Below, piece by piece: positions 1 to 5,441 of a stretch of 5,441 bases of DNA. Within the stretch, counting starts at the first letter, position 1. Every line of letters starts with the position of its first letter. The notes beneath the pieces were generated by a model. The model was not told the origin of the DNA and searched no databases. It saw only the letters and a list, made by a program, of their open reading frames with translations. This DNA is from Deltaproteobacteria bacterium. Its GTDB lineage: Bacteria; Myxococcota_A; UBA9042; DTJE01. The DNA lies in contig JAADHL010000158.1 in the NCBI GenBank assembly GCA_013151875.1, forward strand, positions 1 to 5,441, given 5' to 3'. Made by a program: the position numbers and the translations under genes.

Positions 1-246
1 CATCCAGTACGCCTGCGCCCAAATCGGCTTGCTGCCTTGCCAAAGCACTCGTTTCCGCCGTCTCTGACGCAGATTTGACGGTGGATTTGGGAACCTCCCC
101 CGAAAAATCCTAAAGGCGAAAAGCAAAACTGATGATTCCGGCGGTGCTTTATCCAGCAATCGTTCCTATCGTATCGTACCCGTACCCGTACGGTAATCAG
201 ATACGCACGGGGTCATGGAGATGCGGCGGCCGGCAAGGGGGAATGT
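1..246. other. Non-coding left flank, downstream of the membrane synthase gene
   Basis: No gene can be supported here. One plus-strand frame stays open from base 3 and stops at the TAA at 111-113, about 36 codons. Its sequence is low in recognisable features and its stop lies inside a repeat, so I do not call it. On the minus strand a CAT at 1-3 could be an ATG of a gene lying further left, but no ribosome binding site precedes it and nothing after it is visible. The stretch holds repeat copy A. Between the stop codon at 247 and that repeat lie about 53 bases with no convincing stem followed by a T-run, so how the transcript ends is unclear. Confidence 0.6.
100..193. repeat. Interspersed repeat copy A, with short TACCCG tail
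   Basis: This is one of two copies of an element in the window, both in the same orientation. Bases 101-143 are identical to 2442-2484 (43 of 43; starts CGAAAAATCCTAAAGG, ends GATTCCGGCG). The next 24 bases, to 167, match 2485-2508 with five mismatches. The element then runs into TATCG TATCG and two TACCCG hexamers (177-188), ending near the 8-base palindrome CCGTACGG (186-193). Similarity stops at the C-rich run before base 101 and after the hexamers, and I see no terminal inverted repeats or open frame. It lies about 53 bases past the stop codon of the membrane synthase gene. The comparison is seen directly; the role is unknown. Confidence 0.85.
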
Positions 247-2334
247 CTACCAGCGGAGCAGCTCGAACAGGTTGCTGTAGCGGTCGGTCCAGGGTCGTGA
301 AAGCCTCTTGAAGTCATTGGCCCTGCTCATGACGCCGGACAACGAGGCCAGGTCTTGCGCGCTGCGGCCCACGATCACCCACATCGAATAGCGGGTCACG
401 ATTCCGGCGCCCCTCGATTCAACGACGCCCGCGCTGAGGCCAAGGGCGTCGGCCGCGGCAAAGACGACCGGGCGCAGGTCAAGCGACTTGTTGGTAATGT
501 GGACCGCCAGCAGACCCCCTGGATTTTTCAACTGTCCCATGTACAGACGGAATGCCTCGATTGTCAGCAGATGGGTCGGTATCGCATCACTGGTAAAGGC
601 GTCCAGGACAAGCACGTCGAAACGATGCGAGGCCCCAGCGGCAGCCTCGCGTTCAAGCGATATTCTGGCATCGCCTTCCACGACCTTTACGGTCGCGCGG
701 CTGTCGGACAGATAGTGGAAGAACCCCCCATGGCCGCGCGCCAACCTGATCACGTCCGGGTTGATTTCGTAAAACCGATAGATGTCGCGCTGCCGTCCGT
801 ACGCGGCAACAGTGCCTATACCCAGGCCGATCACGCCCACCTGCATTGGTTCCCTGTGATCGGAAAGGATGCGCCCGACCCCGCTTTGCGGGCCGTAATA
901 GCAGGTGGGAAGCGCGGCCAGGGATTTGGACCTGAACTGGTAGCCGTGGGCAATTCCGCCGTGCATCAGTCGGAACCTGGATCGCGTCGGGTCCTTTGGG
1001 TCCACCTCGACCACCCGCAGAACACCATAGAAATTGCGGGCCAGGAACCGGGCGTCCCTGGTGTAGTCCGCCCTGGACATCCACAGGATGCCGCCCAGCA
1101 GGGCCAGCCAGGCCGCGACGCCGATCACGACGGCGAAAGTCTTTCCACGCACCGGGCTTGCGCCTTTCACCCAGATGAAAGCGGCGACCAGGGAGCAGAT
1201 CCACAGGGACGCGTGCAGCTCGAAGTAGCCGTCGAAAACGATCGGAGCGACCAGGGCCACCAACACCCCGCCCACCGCGCCTCCCGCGGCCACGAACAAG
1301 TAGAACGAGGTCAGATATCGTCGTGCCGGCCGCATGCGGGCCAGCTCGCCGTGACAGACCATGCACGCGATGAACAGAACCAGGCTGTAGATTGCAATTT
1401 GCGATGCGATGCTTACGTCGTAGGTCAGATACAGAAAACCCGCGGCGGTCAGGGTTCCGGCGACCAGGGCCGGTATGAAGATGCGACGCGAATACCAGCG
1501 GTTTCCGGCGAAGGCGAAGATGAAGGACAGCAGGTAGATGCCCAGGGGAAGCACCCACAGGAACGGAATGACCGCGACCTCCTGACAGAGCTGATTCGTG
1601 ACCGCCAGAAACAGGGCGGATGCGCACGTGGGCAGCAGTATCCACATGAGCCGCGCCAGGGAACCGGGATTCGGCGCTTCGTCGGGTCGGTCGGTGGGCG
1701 GCCCCGCGGATTGTTCAGTTCGGCCGTTGGTCTTTAATCCGGCCGCTGCGGCCAGGACGCCGGAGGCGAAAAGTATCACGAAGGTGATGGACCAGACCCA
1801 ACCCTGGGCCCTTAGTCCCATGAACGGTTCAACCAGGATGGGATAGCTGAACAGCCCCAGCAGAGAGCCCGCGTTCGACAGCGAATACAGGCGATATGGT
1901 GAACGATCCGGCCATGTCCGACCGAACCATGACTGCAACAGAGGGCTGGTGGACGCCAGCACCAGGTAGGACGGCCCCACGGTCAGTCCCAGAACGCGAA
2001 TGATCTCGATCACCGGTGTGGAACCAGGGGCGGGTTTCATACTGTCGGGCGGCACTCCCGGCGCCCCCCAACTGACGGCCTGCCATGCGACCAGGACCAG
2101 CGACGCGCCAAGCACCCCGATATGGACCCAAGCCTGTGTCCTGGACCCAAGCCGGTCCGCCAGGCCGTGCGCGTAAGCGTATCCAGCCAGCAACAACACC
2201 TGAAAGAACAGCATGCAGGTGGTCCAGACCGCGGGCGTTCCCCCGAACCAGGGGAGTATGGCTTTCGCCTCCATGGGCTGCACCTGGAACAGCAGGTAGG
2301 CCCCGGCGAAGATGCTCAACAGGTAACCGGCCAT
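247..2334 (-). CDS. Membrane-embedded spermidine-synthase-like protein (fused membrane domain plus aminopropyltransferase fold)
   Basis: 695 residues, in two parts. Residues 1-420 are hydrophobic, with about 12-13 likely membrane segments (for example 35-58, 145-168, 178-200, 229-277, 341-366, 398-419). They carry signatures I associate with fused MFS/spermidine-synthase-like proteins: QVQPMEAKAILPWFGG (17-32) and CHGELARMRP (327-336). Residues 430-695 form a class I methyltransferase/spermidine synthase fold: GLGIG nucleotide loop (503-507), acidic E523 in YEINPDV, D555 in EGDAR, the DAFTSDAIP loop (578-586) where spermidine synthases keep their catalytic aspartate, and the ending WTDRYSNLFELLR. 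The family is thought to transfer aminopropyl groups to or from polyamines, or to act on a related substrate at the membrane; activity and substrate are not shown here. The start is the first ATG after an in-frame TAA (2347-2349). No Shine-Dalgarno sequence precedes it. The family assignment is firm, the reaction is not. No other polyamine gene is nearby. Confidence 0.93.
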   Translation of the reverse strand: MAGYLLSIFAGAYLLFQVQPMEAKAILPWFGGTPAVWTTCMLFFQVLLLAGYAYAHGLADRLGSRTQAWVHIGVLGASLVLVAWQAVSWGAPGVPPDSMKPAPGSTPVIEIIRVLGLTVGPSYLVLASTSPLLQSWFGRTWPDRSPYRLYSLSNAGSLLGLFSYPILVEPFMGLRAQGWVWSITFVILFASGVLAAAAGLKTNGRTEQSAGPPTDRPDEAPNPGSLARLMWILLPTCASALFLAVTNQLCQEVAVIPFLWVLPLGIYLLSFIFAFAGNRWYSRRIFIPALVAGTLTAAGFLYLTYDVSIASQIAIYSLVLFIACMVCHGELARMRPARRYLTSFYLFVAAGGAVGGVLVALVAPIVFDGYFELHASLWICSLVAAFIWVKGASPVRGKTFAVVIGVAAWLALLGGILWMSRADYTRDARFLARNFYGVLRVVEVDPKDPTRSRFRLMHGGIAHGYQFRSKSLAALPTCYYGPQSGVGRILSDHREPMQVGVIGLGIGTVAAYGRQRDIYRFYEINPDVIRLARGHGGFFHYLSDSRATVKVVEGDARISLEREAAAGASHRFDVLVLDAFTSDAIPTHLLTIEAFRLYMGQLKNPGGLLAVHITNKSLDLRPVVFAAADALGLSAGVVESRGAGIVTRYSMWVIVGRSAQDLASLSGVMSRANDFKRLSRPWTDRYSNLFELLRW

Positions 2335-2392
2335 TGGACCAAGCAGTTACAACGGAATCAGGGCGAAACCATTCGGCTCGCAGCCCCCTTAT

Positions 2393-2408
2393 CCCGCACC
2401 AAAGCGGG
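2393..2408 (-). other. Small hairpin in the leader of the membrane synthase gene
   Basis: CCCGC (2393-2397) pairs with GCGGG (2404-2408) around a six-base loop, a 5-bp all-GC stem. In the minus-strand transcript it lies about 60 bases before the ATG at 2334 and is followed by ATAAGGGGG, not a U-run. It could be a leader structure or the remains of a terminator. A stem this short can arise by chance in GC-rich DNA. Confidence 0.3.
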
Positions 2409-2440
2409 CTATGTCAAGGCAGTTCAGGGCCAGGCCCCCC

Positions 2441-2560
2441 TCGAAAAATCCTAAAGGCGAAAAGCAAAACTGATGATTCCGGCGATGCATTATTCAGCAA
2501 GTGTTCCTGTATTCTACCCGTACCCGTACCCGTACCCGTACCCGTACCCGACCCGAGCCC
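2441..2560. repeat. Interspersed repeat copy B, with long TACCCG tail
   Basis: This is the second copy of the element at 100-193, in the same orientation. Its core 2442-2484 is base-for-base identical to 101-143, and 2485-2508 matches with five substitutions. The element continues into a TACCCG array that is longer than in copy A. Like copy A it lies just downstream of a gene on the minus strand: the array ends about 80-90 bases past the stop codon at 2640, while the flanks next to the two stop codons share nothing obvious. On the transcribed strand the core is T-rich (TTTTGCTTTTCGCC, then GGATTTTTCG), which could matter for ending transcription, but there is no strong stem before it. Confidence 0.88.
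2515..2555. repeat. Tandem hexamer array TACCCG x6 plus a degenerate unit
   Basis: Six perfect TACCCG units run from 2515 to 2550, followed by a shortened ACCCG (2551-2555) and then AGCCCG. On the minus strand this reads as GGGTAC repeats. Counting the degenerate end there are eight GGG tracts (complementary to CCC at 2517, 2523, 2529, 2535, 2541, 2547, 2552 and 2558), separated by three bases, or two at one point. That satisfies the usual G-quadruplex pattern of four or more GGG tracts with short loops. The matching place in copy A has only two perfect units (177-188), so the array has changed length by slippage or conversion. Confidence 0.96.
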
Positions 2561-2614
2561 GTCAACGAAACTTGAATTTCGGCCGAACCGACATCCAAAA
2601 CGTCAAACGACGAT

Positions 2615-2627
2615 GGGTCGTCGACCC
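2615..2627 (-). terminator. Weak hairpin just after the glycoside hydrolase stop codon
   Basis: GGGTC and GACCC form a 5-bp stem with a three-base loop, starting 12 bases past the TAA stop (2640-2642). A second mini-stem CGTC/GACG with a four-base loop (2601-2612) follows directly. The transcript then reads GTTTTGG rather than a true U-run. This position is where a terminator would be expected, but the stems are short and the U-run is poor, so this is a possible terminator only. Confidence 0.3.
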
Positions 2628-2639
2628 GGTGAACGGTGT

Positions 2640-5393
2640 TTACTGAATCGAGAGTTTTCCCATCATGTAGCATGGGTCCGGGCCGACGGGCACCACAAAA
2701 CCGTCCCCTGCGTCCTGGACGGACAAAGGGGTTCCGGAGATGCCCGTGACGATGGGCGGGCCATTGTGCGACAGAACCTTCACGGTTGTTTTGGATGTGC
2801 CTGGAGACCATGCCACGATCATGTCCTCGTCGCTGTCCGCGGAAGGCCCGAAACGGTGCGCCGTGACTCCCGGGGTGGAGGTTGTTACGGCCCCGACGTA
2901 GGGTCTGCCGGCCAGGAGCCCGGTCATGGTCCGAACGGCGTGCCACGATGGCTTTTTCTCGGGCCCAGGGTCGGATGCTGGATCCGGGTCGTATTGCAGG
3001 ATGCCGAAGAAATCCTCGGAAGTGGGGTAGGGCAGGGCGCTGCCGTCGAACGTCGTGTACAGGAGGGTGGCGGCCACGCCGGCGGACGCGGCCAGCACTG
3101 CCCCCCTGACCAGGAAACGCGCCTGGTCGTCCAGCGAAACATTGGGTAGGGGTTTGTCCATGGGCCCGGCGGGCGGTTCGGGTGCCGCGGGCCACCCGAT
3201 TTCGGTAATCCAAATGGGCTTCGCCGCTCCATGGGCCCAGAGGATATGCCTGGCCGATGCTATCGCCTGGGGCAGGGACCCGAACATGGGGTCGTCCTCG
3301 GGCGCGGCCATCTGCGCGGCGGTGTATGGGTGAATCGCCAGAATATCAAAGTACCGATTCAGGTCCGGATGCGCCTTGTAGACCAGGTCGAGAAAACCCC
3401 ACAGCCAGTACGGCCCTGGCATATATCCAGGGGCCAGACCTCCGAACAGGACCCGGCAATCCGGGCATCGATCGCGTATTGCCGTGGAGGCGGCTTTCAA
3501 TAGACGGCCGTAGGCCCCCGGGTCGGGCTGAGGCTTCCAGAACCTGTCGATGTTCTCCTCGTTCCAGACCTCCCAGTAGCGCACTCGTCCCTTGAAGTGG
3601 TCCGCGCATTCTCCGGCGAACGCTGCAAACGCATCCGGGTCCAGGGTCGAGTCGTTTCCCGGGCTTCCGTAAGCCCATGGATTGCCGTAGTCGAGCAGCC
3701 CGAGGACCTCGATGCCAAGGCCTGCGGCCTCGTCCACCACGGCGTCGTATCCGCCAAAGACGAATTCGCCGGGGGCTGGTTCGATGTGCGACCACGAGAA
3801 ATCACGGCGTATCAGCCTCAATCCTGCCTCGGCATCCAGTGCCAGTTCCTGCGAGCGGGCGGCGGAGTCCGACGTGGACACGTGCGAAGAAAGCCCGAAT
3901 CTGGATGGCGGCGCGACCGGCTCGATTGTCAGCCGCGCCTGTCCCGGAGGGTCCCGTGGTTCGGGACGCAGGGTGACAAGAGTGCCGCCGGGCACCGAGT
4001 TTTGCGACGCCTCGCCAGCGGGAAACGAGGCCCTGAACCCGGACGGATACCGTGAGTCGGGTACGAAAACCTCCGTGGGCGCCTCTACCCATGGCCATGG
4101 TTCAAAGTCGAAAACCACGGTCCCATCTTCCTCTTCCCTCAAGTCCAGGGGCCTGCCCGCGACGCTTCGTGGAAAGACGCGCGTGAGGATGTCCAGGTTC
4201 CATTTCGGCGCGCCGTCCGCCCCCATCAGGCTCATGCCCCCGCCCTTGTCGAATCCGTAACAGGCCCAGTTCACGAAGCCCCCGTCCAGCAGCCTCATGT
4301 GGTCCAGGTAGTATTCCGCCGAGCCCTTCCCGGAGATGCTGAAACCCCATTCCCCAAGAAACCACGGCACTCCGATCCTGGCGGCGGAGGCCGAAAACGC
4401 GGTGAACGCCTGCTCGATCCTGGATGGGTCCAGGTCGTAGTTCCAGTCTATCTTGGCAAGTGGATCATAGAAATGCGGGGCAAGCACCACTCCGTCGGTC
4501 ACCGAGGGCGCAACGCACGATTCTGTGCCGATCGACGTAAGTATGGATGGCTCCAGAAAAAGGATGTGTCGCGTGTCTACGGCCCGTATGGCCTCGATCA
4601 GTGCGTCGTAAAGTGGATTCAGCCCCTGCTCGCAGAAGTCCTCGTCCGATCCGAAGGAGCCCTGGAACGGTTCGTTGAACACGTCGTAGCCGATGACGGT
4701 CGCGTTGGTCGCGAACCGTTTTGCAACGTGCGTCCACATGGCGACGAACTTGTCGCGCAGGCCGTCGCGGTTGTCCCAAAACGAATCAAAGGCGCGTATT
4801 ACCGCGGGTTGAGTGTAGCCGAGCCACCACTGGCCGGAGGGGTTGAAAGGGATGTCGTCATCCATGGTCGCCCATACAGGAGCGCCGTCCTCGTGGTACT
4901 TGCGCCCCCAGACGTCCTGGTGCATGTCGATCAGCACGCGTACCCCGGCCTCGCCGGCCCAGTCCACCGCCTGCTCGACCCTGTCCAGATAATCCTCGTC
5001 GTATTCGCCTTCGTTGGGCTCCACGGCCTCCCAGAACACCAGGAAACGAACCACGTTGAACCCGGCCCTGGCAATCGTTTGAAAGGATTCGGGGCCCAGC
5101 CACTTGGGCATGAAAGGCGCGCCCTTGCTGGCGTTCGAGACATTGACCCCCCTGAGGGTCAGCACGCGGCCATGCTCATCCCGGATGAACTCGCCGTCGG
5201 TCCACGGGTGGTCGAAGGCCCATGCCGGGTGGCCGGAGTCCGGCGAGTCCGCGCCGGTTGTTTCGCTGAAGGCATCCGGAAGGCCTTCCGGTATCGTATC
5301 CGAACCAGTCGAGCCTGGCTTGTCCGTTCCGCATCCGAGTGCAATGACGATGCACGCGGCAATTCCAGAGAACACGACGCCTGATCGTAGCAT
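2640..5393 (-). CDS. Secreted dual-module glycoside hydrolase lipoprotein (GH5 endoglycoceramidase-like plus GH39-like)
   Basis: 917 residues from the chosen start. Residues 1-20 are a signal peptide ending in a weak lipobox, A-L-G-C21; Gly at +2 gives no inner-membrane retention signal, so outer-membrane anchoring is plausible. A Ser/Thr/Gly/Asp/Pro-rich linker spans 22-59. Module 1 (about 61-411) is GH5, closest in motifs to endoglycoceramidase-type enzymes: DMHQD (156-160), acid/base E241 in FNEPF, HFYDP (307-311), nucleophile E348 in FLGEWG. Residues 411-493 look like the GH5 C-terminal beta-sandwich (TEVFVPDSRYPSGF). Module 2 (about 497-827) is a second clan GH-A barrel resembling GH39: acid/base E612 in EVWNEEN, HPY (688-690), nucleophile E731 in ITEIGWP. 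Residues 832-915 form a beta-rich C-terminal domain. Retaining hydrolysis of a beta-linked glycan or glycolipid outside the cytoplasm is the likely role; the substrate cannot be read from sequence. An ATG at 5432 would add 13 residues but shows no ribosome binding site. Confidence 0.92.
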   Translation of the reverse strand: MLRSGVVFSGIAACIVIALGCGTDKPGSTGSDTIPEGLPDAFSETTGADSPDSGHPAWAFDHPWTDGEFIRDEHGRVLTLRGVNVSNASKGAPFMPKWLGPESFQTIARAGFNVVRFLVFWEAVEPNEGEYDEDYLDRVEQAVDWAGEAGVRVLIDMHQDVWGRKYHEDGAPVWATMDDDIPFNPSGQWWLGYTQPAVIRAFDSFWDNRDGLRDKFVAMWTHVAKRFATNATVIGYDVFNEPFQGSFGSDEDFCEQGLNPLYDALIEAIRAVDTRHILFLEPSILTSIGTESCVAPSVTDGVVLAPHFYDPLAKIDWNYDLDPSRIEQAFTAFSASAARIGVPWFLGEWGFSISGKGSAEYYLDHMRLLDGGFVNWACYGFDKGGGMSLMGADGAPKWNLDILTRVFPRSVAGRPLDLREEEDGTVVFDFEPWPWVEAPTEVFVPDSRYPSGFRASFPAGEASQNSVPGGTLVTLRPEPRDPPGQARLTIEPVAPPSRFGLSSHVSTSDSAARSQELALDAEAGLRLIRRDFSWSHIEPAPGEFVFGGYDAVVDEAAGLGIEVLGLLDYGNPWAYGSPGNDSTLDPDAFAAFAGECADHFKGRVRYWEVWNEENIDRFWKPQPDPGAYGRLLKAASTAIRDRCPDCRVLFGGLAPGYMPGPYWLWGFLDLVYKAHPDLNRYFDILAIHPYTAAQMAAPEDDPMFGSLPQAIASARHILWAHGAAKPIWITEIGWPAAPEPPAGPMDKPLPNVSLDDQARFLVRGAVLAASAGVAATLLYTTFDGSALPYPTSEDFFGILQYDPDPASDPGPEKKPSWHAVRTMTGLLAGRPYVGAVTTSTPGVTAHRFGPSADSDEDMIVAWSPGTSKTTVKVLSHNGPPIVTGISGTPLSVQDAGDGFVVPVGPDPCYMMGKLSIQ

Positions 5394-5397
5394 CCGG

Positions 5398-5404
5398 CCC
5401 TCCC
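5398..5404 (-). promoter_or_regulatory. Shine-Dalgarno sequence deciding the start of the glycoside hydrolase gene
   Basis: The minus strand reads GGGAGGG followed by CCGG and then ATG (5391-5393). The GGAGG core is five bases from the start codon, close to ideal. The in-frame ATG 39 bases upstream (5430-5432) is preceded by AGTTCGAAA in the visible bases, with no purine-rich site. The shorter start also puts a compact signal peptide right at the N-terminus, so both lines of evidence agree. Confidence 0.8.
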
Positions 5405-5441
5405 GAATCCTGAACCGCCGGGATGGTAACATTTTCGAACT

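Larger units (their letters stand above)
2335..2639. other. 305-base intergenic gap between the two genes
   Basis: This gap separates the stop of the glycoside hydrolase gene from the start of the membrane synthase gene. Reading in the direction of transcription it holds two small hairpins just after the stop, the GGGTAC hexamer array, the conserved core of repeat copy B, a CCCGC/GCGGG hairpin, and about 60 bases of leader before the next ATG. I see no promoter with good -35 and -10 boxes for the downstream gene. Frames running through the hexamers give only Val-Arg or Pro-Val dipeptide runs, which are products of the repeat and not genes. Confidence 0.8.

Noticed and set aside
25..46. Weak resemblance of 25-46 (CGGCTTGCTGCC ... 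CCAAAGC) to 2374-2405
   Set aside because: The matches are short and spaced differently (15 versus 25 bases); likely chance rather than an extension of the repeat.
3..113. Possible C-terminal end of a plus-strand gene entering from the left edge
   Set aside because: Only about 36 codons are visible, with no family resemblance, and the stop is inside repeat copy A; the equivalent frame in copy B also stops there, so the stop is a property of the repeat.
100..130. Phased A-tracts suggesting intrinsically curved DNA in the repeat core
   Set aside because: A-runs are centred near 105, 113, 120 and 126, a 6-8 base spacing that does not match the 10-11 base helical repeat needed for strong curvature.
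355..1737. 460-codon plus-strand open frame opposite the membrane synthase gene
   Set aside because: The minus-strand protein here has clear family motifs throughout; the plus-strand product is rich in Arg, Gly, Gln and His with no domain, as expected of an antisense shadow.
2515..2555. CRISPR array
   Set aside because: The repeated unit is a six-base tandem with no spacers; no cas genes are present.
2085..3149. Long plus-strand open frame (354 codons) crossing the intergenic gap
   Set aside because: It overlaps both real genes antisense, includes a Pro-Val dipeptide run made by the TACCCG array, and has no recognisable domain. High GC suppresses stop codons on the opposite strand.
2494..3213. 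Minus-strand 239-codon frame ending in a Val-Arg repeat run
   Set aside because: It overlaps the glycoside hydrolase gene in another frame, and the Val-Arg run is simply GGGTAC repeats translated.
4299..5384. 361-codon plus-strand open frame opposite the GH5 module
   Set aside because: It is antisense to conserved catalytic motifs (NEPF, DMHQD) and its product shows no recognisable family; treated as a shadow.

Overview
The window is a GC-rich bacterial segment with two complete protein-coding genes. Both are on the minus strand, and together they fill about 90% of the bases. The gene read first (right side, 5393 to 2640) encodes a large exported, probably lipid-anchored protein with two separate clan GH-A glycoside hydrolase modules: an endoglycoceramidase-like GH5 core with its C-terminal beta-sandwich, then a second (beta/alpha)8 core resembling GH39. 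The gene read second (left side, 2334 to 247) encodes a polytopic membrane protein fused to a spermidine-synthase-like methyltransferase-fold domain.

The organism is not named by the sequence. Three things fit an environmental Myxococcota or other former Deltaproteobacteria lineage, or a similar large GC-rich Gram-negative genome: the high GC at third codon positions, a lipoprotein with a Ser/Thr/Gly/Asp/Pro-rich linker, and long gaps carrying interspersed repeats. This is inference only; there is no rRNA or marker gene to test it.

Layout: 1-246 is non-coding as far as can be seen and carries repeat copy A (about 100-193). 247-2334 is the membrane aminopropyltransferase-like gene. 2335-2639 is a 305-base gap with repeat copy B (about 2441-2560), which includes six perfect TACCCG hexamers, plus two weak hairpins. 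2640-5393 is the dual glycoside hydrolase gene with a good Shine-Dalgarno sequence. The last 48 bases are its upstream region and run off the window.

The genes are co-oriented, but the 305-base gap and the repeat between them argue against a tight operon. I see no clear functional link between a secreted glycan hydrolase and a polyamine-synthase-like membrane protein. The most unusual non-coding feature is the duplicated element found just downstream of both stop codons. It has a 43-base core identical in the two copies, next to a GGGTAC array whose copy number differs (2 versus 6). Only the longer array has enough G-tracts to form a G-quadruplex on the strand matching the transcripts.
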